From Streptomyces roseifaciens (lineage in GTDB: Bacteria > Actinomycetota > Actinomycetes > Streptomycetales > Streptomycetaceae), in the NCBI RefSeq assembly GCF_001445655.1, contig NZ_LNBE01000001.1, forward strand, positions 187,811-251,810: a DNA stretch of 64,000 nt, read 5' to 3'. Position 1 is the stretch's first letter; every line of letters starts with the position of its first letter. The position numbers were made by a program, and so were the translations under genes. The notes beneath the pieces are model-generated. The model did not search any database, was not told the DNA's origin, and was given only the letters and a program-made list of their open reading frames with translations. Below are positions 35,064 through 42,955 of this stretch, piece by piece.

Positions 35064-35994
35064 GCCGTCCCTGGTGCCCGAACCGGCCCCGGTGCCCGAG
35101 CCGCACCCGGCGCCCGAGCCCGCCCCCGTACCCCCATCCGTATCCGTACCCGAACCGACCCTGGTCTTCCTCCTGGGCATCACCAAGCGCAGCGGCACCA
35201 ACTTCCTCTTCGACCTGCTCAGAGAGCACCCGGACATCGAGATGCGCCCTCCCCTCTGGGAGGACTACGTCCTGGAACGCATCGGTCCGGTCGCCGACTT
35301 CGCCGCCGGGCTGACCGGTCTCTGGCGGGACTGGTGGGACATGGACCAGAGCGAGGCCGACCGCTTCGTACGGGCCATCGGCGCAGGCATCGAGTCCTAT
35401 CTGACCGAGGACGCCACCACCCGCTTCGTCCTCCTCAAGACTCCGACCCCCGCCAACCTCCATCTCGCCCCGCTGCTGTTCCCCCGCTCCCCGTTGATCC
35501 TTCTCGTCCGCGACGGCAGGCAGGTCGTCGACTCGGCCCGCCTCAGCTTCGGCACCGGCGAAGAGGAGACCACGTGGCGCTGGGCGGACGGCGGGCGGCA
35601 GATCCTCGGCTTCCTCGCCGACGCCGGGCAGTCGCGCGAGCCCGGACCTGCCCGGTTGCTCGTGCGGTACGAGGACCTCGTCGCCGATACCGAAACCCAG
35701 CTGCGGCGGGTCTTCGGCGCGCTCGGGGCGGACCCGGAGACCTACGACTACGCCCGTGCCGCGAACCTGCCGGTACGGGGTTCGTCCGTCGTGCGCGGCG
35801 GTGCGCGGCAGGTCCACTGGGAACCGGTGGCCCGGCCGGAAGACTTCGATCCGCTGACCCACCACCCCGCGTGGGAACCGGAGCGGCTCGCGGCCTTCGC
35901 AGCGGTCGCGGGCGACGTGCTGGAGGCCTTCGGCTACCCGCCGCTGAACGAGCCCCCCGGCCGCGCGCGCGGCGCTCACCGGATCAGCTCGTAA
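35056..35994 (+). CDS. Sulfotransferase with Pro/Glu repeat N-terminus
   Basis: 312 residues. A 33-residue Pro-Glu-Pro repeat leader (PEPAPVPEPHPAPEPAPVP) precedes the catalytic domain. PAPS 5'-phosphosulfate loop LLGITKRSGTNFLFDLL and 3'-phosphate motif LILLVRDGRQVVDSARLSF are both readable, then RYEDLVADTETQLRRVFGALG, typical of the family. It would transfer sulfate from PAPS to a hydroxyl, plausibly on the glycan made by this locus. GTG 35056 overlaps the upstream stop by 8 bp. Its 3' end overlaps the convergent glycosyltransferase by 19 bp. Confidence 0.85.
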   Translation: MPEPSLVPEPAPVPEPHPAPEPAPVPPSVSVPEPTLVFLLGITKRSGTNFLFDLLREHPDIEMRPPLWEDYVLERIGPVADFAAGLTGLWRDWWDMDQSEADRFVRAIGAGIESYLTEDATTRFVLLKTPTPANLHLAPLLFPRSPLILLVRDGRQVVDSARLSFGTGEEETTWRWADGGRQILGFLADAGQSREPGPARLLVRYEDLVADTETQLRRVFGALGADPETYDYARAANLPVRGSSVVRGGARQVHWEPVARPEDFDPLTHHPAWEPERLAAFAAVAGDVLEAFGYPPLNEPPGRARGAHRISS

Positions 35995-37049
35995 CACTCG
36001 ACACCCGGCCGTCCCGGACCGCTGACGCGCCGCAGCCGGTGCCGGGGCAGCCGCCGCTCGCCCGGCGGCTGCTGCAACAGGTTGCGGTAACGGTCGAGTG
36101 CCTGCTCCAGGCGTGCGCGTTCGGCCGCCCGGGGCACATGCCGGCCCTCGTGCCGCAGATGGAAGGAGACCCACTCCAGCGCCGGAACGACGTAGGTGCC
36201 ACGCGCCGCCATCAGGGCGCCGAAGGCCAGGTCCTCCGCGCCCCAGTGGGTGCCGTACTCCTCGGGGAAGCCGCCCGCCGCCACGGCGTCGGCGCGCTTC
36301 ACACAGAGACTGTGACTGCTGACCATTCCGGGCAGGTCCCAGAAGCCGATGGCCCGGCCGTGCCCGAAGTCCTTGAAGTACCGGCTCTCCCGGACCGGTT
36401 CGAAGGACGTGCGGTCGCAGTGCGGCACGTCCGGATCGGCGGTGACCAGCAGGTAGCGGTCGCCGCCCCGGTTGCTGAGCCAGCGCCAGTCGCGCTCGAT
36501 ACGCGGTGGGGGCGAGCCGTCCGGGGCGAAGAAGACCTCGGGCCCGGTGTTGTCCCGGAAGCCGGTGAACAGACAGCCCTCCGTGTGCTGCTGGCGCAGC
36601 GCCAGCAGGGCGGTCATGGCCGGGGGCACCCGTATGTCGTCGTCCAGGAAGACCACTGTGGAGCCCGCGGCCGCGGTCAGCCCGACGTTGCGCGCCGGGC
36701 CCGCCCCCAGGTTGACCGGACTGCGGACCACGGTCACCGGAACCGTGAGGCCCGCGTCCAGCACCACCCGGTGCACCGGCGGCTCGGAGCCGTCGTCCAC
36801 CACGATCACCTCGAAGCCGCGCCAGAGCTGGGCCTCCAGGCCGGCCAGCGTCCCGGCGAGCGGGCGCCCGCCGTTGTACGTGGCGACGACCACCGAGACC
36901 GGCTCCGAGATCCCCTCGGGGACCCGGTCGATGGGACCCGCCAGACCGAAGCCGGTACGGGCGCGGAAGGACCGTTCGACCCCGGAGTAGTCGTTGTCGT
37001 GCGCCCGCAGGCCCTCCAGCACGGTGACCGGTGCGGCCCGCCCGGTCAC
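35976..37049 (-). CDS. GT2-family glycosyltransferase
   Basis: 357 residues. An N-terminal extension of about 45 residues is followed by VSVVVATYNGGRPLAGTLAG, FEVIVVDDGSEPP, VVFLDDDIRVPP (DDD metal site) and HWGAEDLAFGALMAARG. C-terminal LEWVSFHLRHEGRH is family-like. GTG 37049 overlaps the stop of carbamoyltransferase B (GTGA), repeating the carbamoyltransferase-then-glycosyltransferase arrangement seen at 32467-32470. Confidence 0.85.
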   Translation of the reverse strand: MTGRAAPVTVLEGLRAHDNDYSGVERSFRARTGFGLAGPIDRVPEGISEPVSVVVATYNGGRPLAGTLAGLEAQLWRGFEVIVVDDGSEPPVHRVVLDAGLTVPVTVVRSPVNLGAGPARNVGLTAAAGSTVVFLDDDIRVPPAMTALLALRQQHTEGCLFTGFRDNTGPEVFFAPDGSPPPRIERDWRWLSNRGGDRYLLVTADPDVPHCDRTSFEPVRESRYFKDFGHGRAIGFWDLPGMVSSHSLCVKRADAVAAGGFPEEYGTHWGAEDLAFGALMAARGTYVVPALEWVSFHLRHEGRHVPRAAERARLEQALDRYRNLLQQPPGERRLPRHRLRRVSGPGRPGVECYELIR

Positions 37050-38740
37050 GACCGCCGGACCAGGTAGGGCGGCATGGCCAGCAGATCGATGTCCGGGCTC
37101 TCCACCATGAGTTCCACCGCCTGGCCGGGGGTGAGGACCATCGGCCTGCCCTTGGTGTTGAGCGAGGTGTTGATCACCCCGGGAAGCCCCGTCTCCTCGC
37201 CGACCGCGGCCAGCAGCGCTCCGAACCCGGTGTCCGCCGCGGGCACGACCTGTGCACGCGTCGTTCGGTCCACGTGGACCCCCGCGGGGGCGTGCTCGAT
37301 GCGCTCGCGGCCGACCAGGTGCATGTTGAGCATGTAGTCGCTCAGGCCCTGGACCGGGGGCTCCATGTCCAGCTCGCGGAAGCCCTCGGCGGTGAGGGAG
37401 AGCGCCGCCGGCCGCCAGGCCTCACGGCCCTTGACCCGGTTGAGCCGGTCCAGCGTCGTACGGTGGCGGGGCGAGGCGAGCAGGCTGCGGGCGCCCAGCG
37501 CGCGCGGCCCGAACTCGTTCGGCCCGTCGAACCAGGCGACCACCTCGCCCTGCGCGATCGCGGCTGACACCTCGGCCGTCAGCTGCTCCTGGTCCAAGGC
37601 GACCGCGGTACAGCCGGCGCGCTGCAAGGCCTGCTCGACGGCCCCGGCCGGCACCGGCGGCCCGAAGAAGACCGGCTGTCCCGCCTCGGCCGGCAGCGGC
37701 GGCGGCATGGTGCCGCCGTACAGGCCTTCCGCGAGCAGCGCGGCACCGAAGACCGTGCCCCCGTCATTGGGCGCGACCGTACCGGAGACTCTGGCGTATC
37801 CGCTCTCCAGCGCGATCCTGCGGTTCATGTGCGCGTTGAGTGCGACCCCGCCCGACAGCAGCAGAGTGTCCTCACCGGAGAGCCGCCGCGCCCGGGCGGC
37901 CAGAGCGAGCCCGGCCTCCTCCACGGTCAGCTGGACGTCGGCGGCGAAGGGGGCGTAGTCGAAGGCGTTGGCCGAGGATGCGGTGTACGGGAAGACGTTC
38001 TCCTCGAAGGCGGCGAGCCACTGCTTGCCCAGCTTGCCCCAGCTGGGAGCGGTGGCCAGATCGCCCCGCAGCCGCCGGTCGAGCGAGAACCCGCCGGTCG
38101 CAGCGTCGAAGGTCATGAACCGCATGTCGCTGGTACGGCCGTAGGAACTGAGCCCCATCAGCTTGCCCGCACCCCAGAAACCGAGCTTCGAGTACGCCGC
38201 CGCCGCTCCGTAGAACATGCCCAGCGACCAGCACTTGCCGTAACGCTCCAGGAGCCGGAAGCGGCCGTCGTCCACGTGGAAGAGGGAGGTCGAGCCGTCG
38301 CCGCCCCAGCCGTCGGCGACCAGGATGTCGGCCCTTCCGTACGGGTTGAGGAAGTAGGCACCCGCGGCGTGGCACAGGTGGTGGTCGAAGAAGGTGATGT
38401 CGCGGGTACCCAGCTCGGACGCCAGGCCCGGCAGGATCGTCTCGGTCAGCGCGTCCGTGACATGGACTCCGCAGGGTATGCCGGGGGCTTCGGTGGCCGG
38501 CGTGCCGGGAGGGGCGTCCGCCCAGGCGTAGCCGATCGCCTGGATCTCGCGGGGATGCACCCCGAAGGCGTCCAGCAGCACCCGAACGGCATCCTGAGGA
38601 CCTTCGCCCGGTGCGTGCCGGCGGCGGCTGACGCGCTCCTGCTCCAGCGCACCCACCACCGTGCCGTCGACGGCGAGGCAGACCGCGCCGTCGTGACAGC
38701 CGGGCACATCGGGTCGGCCGACGAGACCGAGGACGATCAT
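37046..38740 (-). CDS. NodU/CmcH/TobZ-family O-carbamoyltransferase (B)
   Basis: 564 residues, the usual length for the family. GCHDGAVCLAVDG, FFDHHLCHAAGAYFLNP (HxxxH), DGWGGDGSTSLF, LLLSGGVALNAHMN, EFGPRALGARSLLASP and VINTSLNTKGRPMVLTP are all present. It carries the full set of carbamoyl-adenylate-forming and transfer regions. GGAGGT lies 5 nt before ATG 38740. First gene of a two-gene operon with the glycosyltransferase. Only distantly related to carbamoyltransferase A, so two different hydroxyls or products are likely. Confidence 0.9.
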   Translation of the reverse strand: MIVLGLVGRPDVPGCHDGAVCLAVDGTVVGALEQERVSRRRHAPGEGPQDAVRVLLDAFGVHPREIQAIGYAWADAPPGTPATEAPGIPCGVHVTDALTETILPGLASELGTRDITFFDHHLCHAAGAYFLNPYGRADILVADGWGGDGSTSLFHVDDGRFRLLERYGKCWSLGMFYGAAAAYSKLGFWGAGKLMGLSSYGRTSDMRFMTFDAATGGFSLDRRLRGDLATAPSWGKLGKQWLAAFEENVFPYTASSANAFDYAPFAADVQLTVEEAGLALAARARRLSGEDTLLLSGGVALNAHMNRRIALESGYARVSGTVAPNDGGTVFGAALLAEGLYGGTMPPPLPAEAGQPVFFGPPVPAGAVEQALQRAGCTAVALDQEQLTAEVSAAIAQGEVVAWFDGPNEFGPRALGARSLLASPRHRTTLDRLNRVKGREAWRPAALSLTAEGFRELDMEPPVQGLSDYMLNMHLVGRERIEHAPAGVHVDRTTRAQVVPAADTGFGALLAAVGEETGLPGVINTSLNTKGRPMVLTPGQAVELMVESPDIDLLAMPPYLVRRS

Positions 38741-39308
38741 TCATACCTCCTGGTGGAATTCACCCGTCGCACCAGAGTGATGCGGCACACTGGCACCGGC
38801 CCCGCACACATGTGTTGAATGGCTCCTTATCCCCCTCTCTTCGGCCGATTCGGCGGGCTTGCGGAAGGGGTGGAAGAGGCCGGGCAGCGGTGTCGGATAT
38901 GGGGCTTCGGGGGGCTTGCGCCCGAAGCGTGGTGCGATGGATTTCGGCTGCCGCAGCGGTTTCCCCGGGCGGATCGGGAAGGCCGTCCGGGCATGGACAC
39001 GTCCTGACAACCATGGCCGTGCAGGCCCGCATGCGCGGGTTCGCCGAGGACGTCATCGACATGGCTCAGGTCCGCGAGTTCACCACTGCCCTCGCCCCCT
39101 GGCGGCGCGAGCCGGCCGTCCGTGGGTTCATCCACCGGACTCGTAAGGACCTCGGAATCGCTGCCTGGTTACTCACCGGGGCGGGGGCTGGGTGGGCAGC
39201 CGTCAGCTCCGCCTGCAGCCGCCGCTTCCATCCAGGCGGGGTGTGCCACAGCGCAGTACGGACGGATGAGCTTGCGGATGGGACCGTTGGCCGTGTAGAG
39301 GTCGGTGG
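38741..39308. other. Long intergenic stretch; one doubtful short frame
   Basis: 568 bp upstream of carbamoyltransferase B and the nuclease-like gene. A plus frame from about 39012 reads MAVQARMRGFAEDVIDMAQV, then WRREPAVRGFIHRTRKDLG, which looks protein-like for some 60 codons but has no ribosome site and degrades afterwards. It may be the remnant of a gene; no family recognised. Otherwise only promoter space. Confidence 0.4.
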
Positions 39309-39935
39309 GTGGACCCTGTCGTGCCCCTGCAGTACATCCCCCCGCCTGGCGCGCCGCTGCGCGGCGGAGAACCGTTCACCGGCGCGGAAGGAGCAACCGT
39401 CCTCGACTTCTGGCGGTACGCCTTTCCGGATCTGAAGACCAACACCACCCGGGGCCTGCTTGCGGAGTTCCTCGTACACCGCGCTGTCGGTGCACAGCAG
39501 AGGAACCAGGAGTGGGAGAGCTTCGACGTGCTGACCGCCGACGGGCTGAGAATCGAGGTCAAGAGCAGCGCCTACCTCCAGGCATGGGGCCAGCGCGAAG
39601 TCACTAGGATCGTCTTCGATCGGCTGCGAACCCGCACCTGGAATCCGCAGACCGGTGACGCGGCCGAGCCCAGCTTCAACGCCGACGTGTACGTCTTTGC
39701 CGTGCACACTGCCATCAGCCACGAAGAATACGACCCCTTGGACGTCGGCCAGTGGCAGTTCTACGTCGTCCCCGGCCCCGTAATCGAAGCCAAAGGCACG
39801 AAGAGCCTGGCCCTGAATTCCGTCCGAGCCCTGGCCGGGGATCCCGTCCCCTACTCGGGCCTGGCTGCCCGGATCCGCGCCGTCGACCCCCGTGCCAGGT
39901 CAACAGTCCCTCGCAGGGGCTCCTTGGGGCCGTAG
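39309..39935 (+). CDS. PD-(D/E)XK nuclease-like protein
   Basis: 208 residues. The core reads LLAEFLVHRAVG (E53), WESFDVLTADG (D73) and LRIEVKSSAYLQAW (E83-x-K85), the order of the restriction-endonuclease-like fold's catalytic residues. Later WQFYVVPGPVIEA and SLALNSVRALAG are non-catalytic. GTG 39309 has GAGGT 6 nt upstream. No methyltransferase or helicase lies beside it, so a classical restriction system is not supported; it may be an orphan nuclease or a defence component. Confidence 0.6.
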   Translation: MDPVVPLQYIPPPGAPLRGGEPFTGAEGATVLDFWRYAFPDLKTNTTRGLLAEFLVHRAVGAQQRNQEWESFDVLTADGLRIEVKSSAYLQAWGQREVTRIVFDRLRTRTWNPQTGDAAEPSFNADVYVFAVHTAISHEEYDPLDVGQWQFYVVPGPVIEAKGTKSLALNSVRALAGDPVPYSGLAARIRAVDPRARSTVPRRGSLGP

Positions 39936-40230
39936 GCAGGGCTGACCGGCTCACTGCCGGGACACTGAGCTGCGACGAGGGCGGCTGCGGCCACGGCCTC
40001 CGCCCCCTCGGAGCTGGTGCTCATGCGGCCATGTGTGCCGTGTGGGGGAGTGTTGTGCCGCCTGTAGGCGTGAAAGCTGAGGGGGAGGCTTCGGGTGCGC
40101 CCCGCGCGCCCTCCCGTACGTGCGCAGAGGAATGATTCAGTAGCGCTCTGTGACGATAGTGTGCGGTGTGCCGACGCCTCATCGAAGGCTTGTTCTGGCG
40201 TCCGCCCGCACTGAATGAGCGGAGGCCGTC

Positions 40231-41328
40231 ATCAGCAGCGCGACCCGGATCAGCAGGCGGCTCGGTATTGCCGGTGCGGTTCTGACGGCGGTGGCCATCG
40301 CCGCCTCGCCGGCAGGCGTAGGCCACGCCCTGGCGGAACACGGCTGTTTCGACCGCGCGAGAGAGCCGTACACCTCGGTGGTCGACAGTCACCTTCACTT
40401 CCGTCCGTTCGGTGGCCGGCCGGTTCCGTTCGAGGAGCTCAACGGCTATCTGAGCAAGAGCGGCGTCCGCTACGCGAGCGTCTATGGCATCGGGCAGATG
40501 CTGCCGACGGACTCCGGCTGCACCTACTACCTCAACTGCCCCGGCACCCCCGTGGTGCCGAGCATGAAGAATGACTTCGCCAACGCCGTGAACTACCTGG
40601 AGGCGAAGCCCAAGGATCCCGATCTCGCGCTCTCCATGACCTTCATGGACCTCAACCACCCCGAGACCATCCCGCCCGGGATCGCGCTCTACGACAAGGA
40701 GTTCCCGGGGATGTTCCGGTGGGCGGGGGAGGTGAACCTCGTCAAGCAGGCGCTGTTCCCCAATCACCACACGTCCGCGACGAGCGAGAACATCAAGAAC
40801 TGGGCGCCGTTCATGAAGGTGCTGCGGGACCGGGGGATCCCGATCACCATCCACTCGGATCTCGGCAGCGACAAGGAACCTGTGAAGTACCTCCACCTGA
40901 TGGAGGAGACGCTCAGGCGCTACCCGCAGAACAAGATCGTGTGGGCGCACATGGGGCTGTCCAAGGAGCTGTCCACCATGGACCCCGACGAGCACATCTC
41001 CATCATGACGAGGCTCCTGGACGCCCACCCCAAGCTGGATCTGGACCTCAGCTGGCGCGTCCTGGAGGACCAGTACTTCAGCAAGCCCGGCGTCCGGCAG
41101 AAGTACGCCGCGTTCCTCGACCGGTATCCGACCCGGGCCATTCCCGGTACCGACTTCGTCGCGTCCCGGGACAAGGACTACAAGGTCTACGAGCAGGAGC
41201 TCGAGGTCACCAGCCGCATCAACAAGGCCTTGGGCGACAAGGCGTTCCGCCACATCGCCCTCGGGCAGAACTACTTCCGGCTGCTCGGCCTGAAGAAGGA
41301 GGCTCCGGAGGTGTGCGGGGCGGGGTGA
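40231..41328 (+). CDS. Exported amidohydrolase-family (TIM-barrel) hydrolase, probable AUC start
   Basis: 365 residues if started at ATC 40231. The first in-frame GTG (40291) would cut into a signal peptide that is fully readable upstream: ISSATRISRRLGIAGAVLTA followed by VAIAASPAGVGHA. GGAGG at 40221-40225 is 5 nt before the ATC and nothing fits the GTG, so ATC is the best-supported start. The mature enzyme has DSHLHF, ITIHSDLG, VWAHMGLS and IPGTDFVAS, matching amidohydrolase_2-type metal ligands. Extracellular hydrolase of unknown substrate. Ends in a strong hairpin. Confidence 0.75.
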   Translation: MSSATRISRRLGIAGAVLTAVAIAASPAGVGHALAEHGCFDRAREPYTSVVDSHLHFRPFGGRPVPFEELNGYLSKSGVRYASVYGIGQMLPTDSGCTYYLNCPGTPVVPSMKNDFANAVNYLEAKPKDPDLALSMTFMDLNHPETIPPGIALYDKEFPGMFRWAGEVNLVKQALFPNHHTSATSENIKNWAPFMKVLRDRGIPITIHSDLGSDKEPVKYLHLMEETLRRYPQNKIVWAHMGLSKELSTMDPDEHISIMTRLLDAHPKLDLDLSWRVLEDQYFSKPGVRQKYAAFLDRYPTRAIPGTDFVASRDKDYKVYEQELEVTSRINKALGDKAFRHIALGQNYFRLLGLKKEAPEVCGAG

Positions 41329-41368
41329 CGCCCCCATGGTGTCCGCCGGGTGAGTGGATCGGCGTGCC

Positions 41369-41408
41369 GTGCCGGAAGACGGGGTGCTCGCATCCCGTCT
41401 TCCGGCAC
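41369..41408. terminator. Bidirectional hairpin terminator
   Basis: Perfect 15-bp stem GTGCCGGAAGACGGG / CCCGTCTTCCGGCAC, 10-nt loop, between genes converging at 41328 and 41433. Confidence 0.9.
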
Positions 41409-41432
41409 GATCAGCCGTGGGTCGGCCGTCCG

Positions 41433-42815
41433 TCAGCAGTGGTCGACGGGTTCGGCCGCGGTGAGTTCGTACGACGCCCTGGCGTCCAGCAGCAGCGGTA
41501 CCAGGGACCGCAGCGGCTGGCGCAGCGGGACCAGCGCTCCGCCTGCGGGTGACGGGACGGTTTTGATGCCGTGCAGGGCGAGTTCGTCCTGAGTGTCCGC
41601 GTACTGCTCGGCGGTGAGCCGGTAGGCGCAGGGCGGGTCGGGGAGGGTCTGGCCGGGGGGTGGGGGTTCGTTGTCGGCGCCGCCGAGGTGGACCGGGCCC
41701 CGGTCGGCGAAGCCTTTGGCGCGTGCTGCGGCCGTGGCCGAGGTGATCTGCCTGCGTCGTTCGTCCGCGAAGGCGAACGTTCCGTCGAGAGCGGCGAGGT
41801 GGGACCGCACGCGGCGCCGGTTGTTCAGGGCCGGGTCCGCTTTTTCCGCTTCCGTCATCGGGTTGACGCGGCTCTCGATGAGCAGGCCGATCGCGTGCTT
41901 GATGCCGGAGGTGTTGCGCAGGATGCGCTCCTGTCCGTCGCCGGCGACCTGTTTGACGGGGTCGCCGGTGGCGGGGTCGGTCCAGATGCCGTAGGTGCCG
42001 GTGCTGTGCCCGGCGTCGTGGGCGGTGGGGCGCACATAGGCCCCCGAGAGGGTCTGTGCCTCCCGGTGCACGCGGGGATCGGTGTTGAGGTTGCGGGGCC
42101 AGAGGTCGAACAGGTCCTTGTCGTAGTACGGCGGGGTGGCGCCGTACTCGTGCAGGTCGTAGACGATGTCGGGCCGGTGGTCCCGGATGACGGCGGCCAG
42201 GGCGCGGCTCTCGGCGGTCTTGAGAGCGAGGTGGTCGCGGTTGATGTCGACTCCGTCGGCGTTGGTGCGCTTGTCGGCGGCGCGGCCGTCGGGGTTGGCG
42301 GTGGGGACGACCAGAACAGTGGTGCGTGCGAGGAAGCGCAGCGTGGCCGGGTCCGTGGCGTGGGTGAGGTCGCGGATGCGGGTGAGGCAGGCTTCCCGGC
42401 CGGCGGGTTCGTCGCCGTGCTGGCTGCAGACGAGCAGGAGGGTTTCGGCCGTGTGGTGGGCCGGACCGATGCGGACCAGCTGGAGCGGTCGGCCCTGGCG
42501 GGTGGTGCCGATGCGGCGGACGGCGACGCGGTCGCTCGACCGGTCGAGGGCGGCCAGGAGGCGCTGTTCCTCGGCCTGGCCGGTCCAGTGAGCTCCGTTG
42601 CTGCGTTCGAAGCCGGTTTCGAGGCCGGTACGCGGCGGGGTGCGAGCGGCTTGCGCGGGCGTCTGGACGAGAGTCAGGGCGAGCGCGGCGGTGGCGAAGC
42701 CGATGGCGAGGGTGCGGATACGGGCCGTCCTCGGTGGGCGCCTTCGGGGCCGGGAACGGCTTGCCGGCCGAAGGGGGCGGCGTACGGCCGCCGTCACGAG
42801 CGATCTGTACGTCAT
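41433..42815 (-). CDS. Secreted M14 zinc carboxypeptidase
   Basis: 460 residues. An Arg-rich n-region and hydrophobic core ([18 protein letters not shown], ending TPAQAA) form a secretion signal. Zinc ligands appear as [13 protein letters not shown] (HxxE) and VYDLHEYG (His), with LIESRVNPM late for the catalytic Glu. Arg/Asn substrate-binding NRDHLALK is present. It would trim C-terminal residues or cleave peptidoglycan-type amides outside the cell. GGAGC lies 7 nt before ATG 42815; the frame continues upstream but without a better start. Confidence 0.85.
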   Translation of the reverse strand: MTYRSLVTAAVRRPLRPASRSRPRRRPPRTARIRTLAIGFATAALALTLVQTPAQAARTPPRTGLETGFERSNGAHWTGQAEEQRLLAALDRSSDRVAVRRIGTTRQGRPLQLVRIGPAHHTAETLLLVCSQHGDEPAGREACLTRIRDLTHATDPATLRFLARTTVLVVPTANPDGRAADKRTNADGVDINRDHLALKTAESRALAAVIRDHRPDIVYDLHEYGATPPYYDKDLFDLWPRNLNTDPRVHREAQTLSGAYVRPTAHDAGHSTGTYGIWTDPATGDPVKQVAGDGQERILRNTSGIKHAIGLLIESRVNPMTEAEKADPALNNRRRVRSHLAALDGTFAFADERRRQITSATAAARAKGFADRGPVHLGGADNEPPPPGQTLPDPPCAYRLTAEQYADTQDELALHGIKTVPSPAGGALVPLRQPLRSLVPLLLDARASYELTAAEPVDHC

Positions 42816-42912
42816 GCGGGTGCTCCGCGCGCGTCTCCCCATGGGGCGCAAAGTACTCCGGTCCACTCCTGCGCAACAGAGCGCCGAGCCTGTCGTCCCG
42901 CCCCCGTGAGCT

Positions 42913-42948
42913 CCTGTGCCCTGGCCGCAGGGGCGGCCAGGGCACAGG
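42913..42948. terminator. Strong hairpin terminator of helR
   Basis: Perfect 16-bp stem CCTGTGCCCTGGCCGC / GCGGCCAGGGCACAGG with a 4-nt loop, 8 nt beyond the helR stop. Confidence 0.85.
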
Positions 42949-42955
42949 GCCGACG

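Noticed and set aside
40021..42945. A 974-residue minus-strand frame spanning amidohydrolase and carboxypeptidase genes
   Set aside because: It crosses two well-supported genes and a terminator, and is Arg/Pro/His-rich noise.
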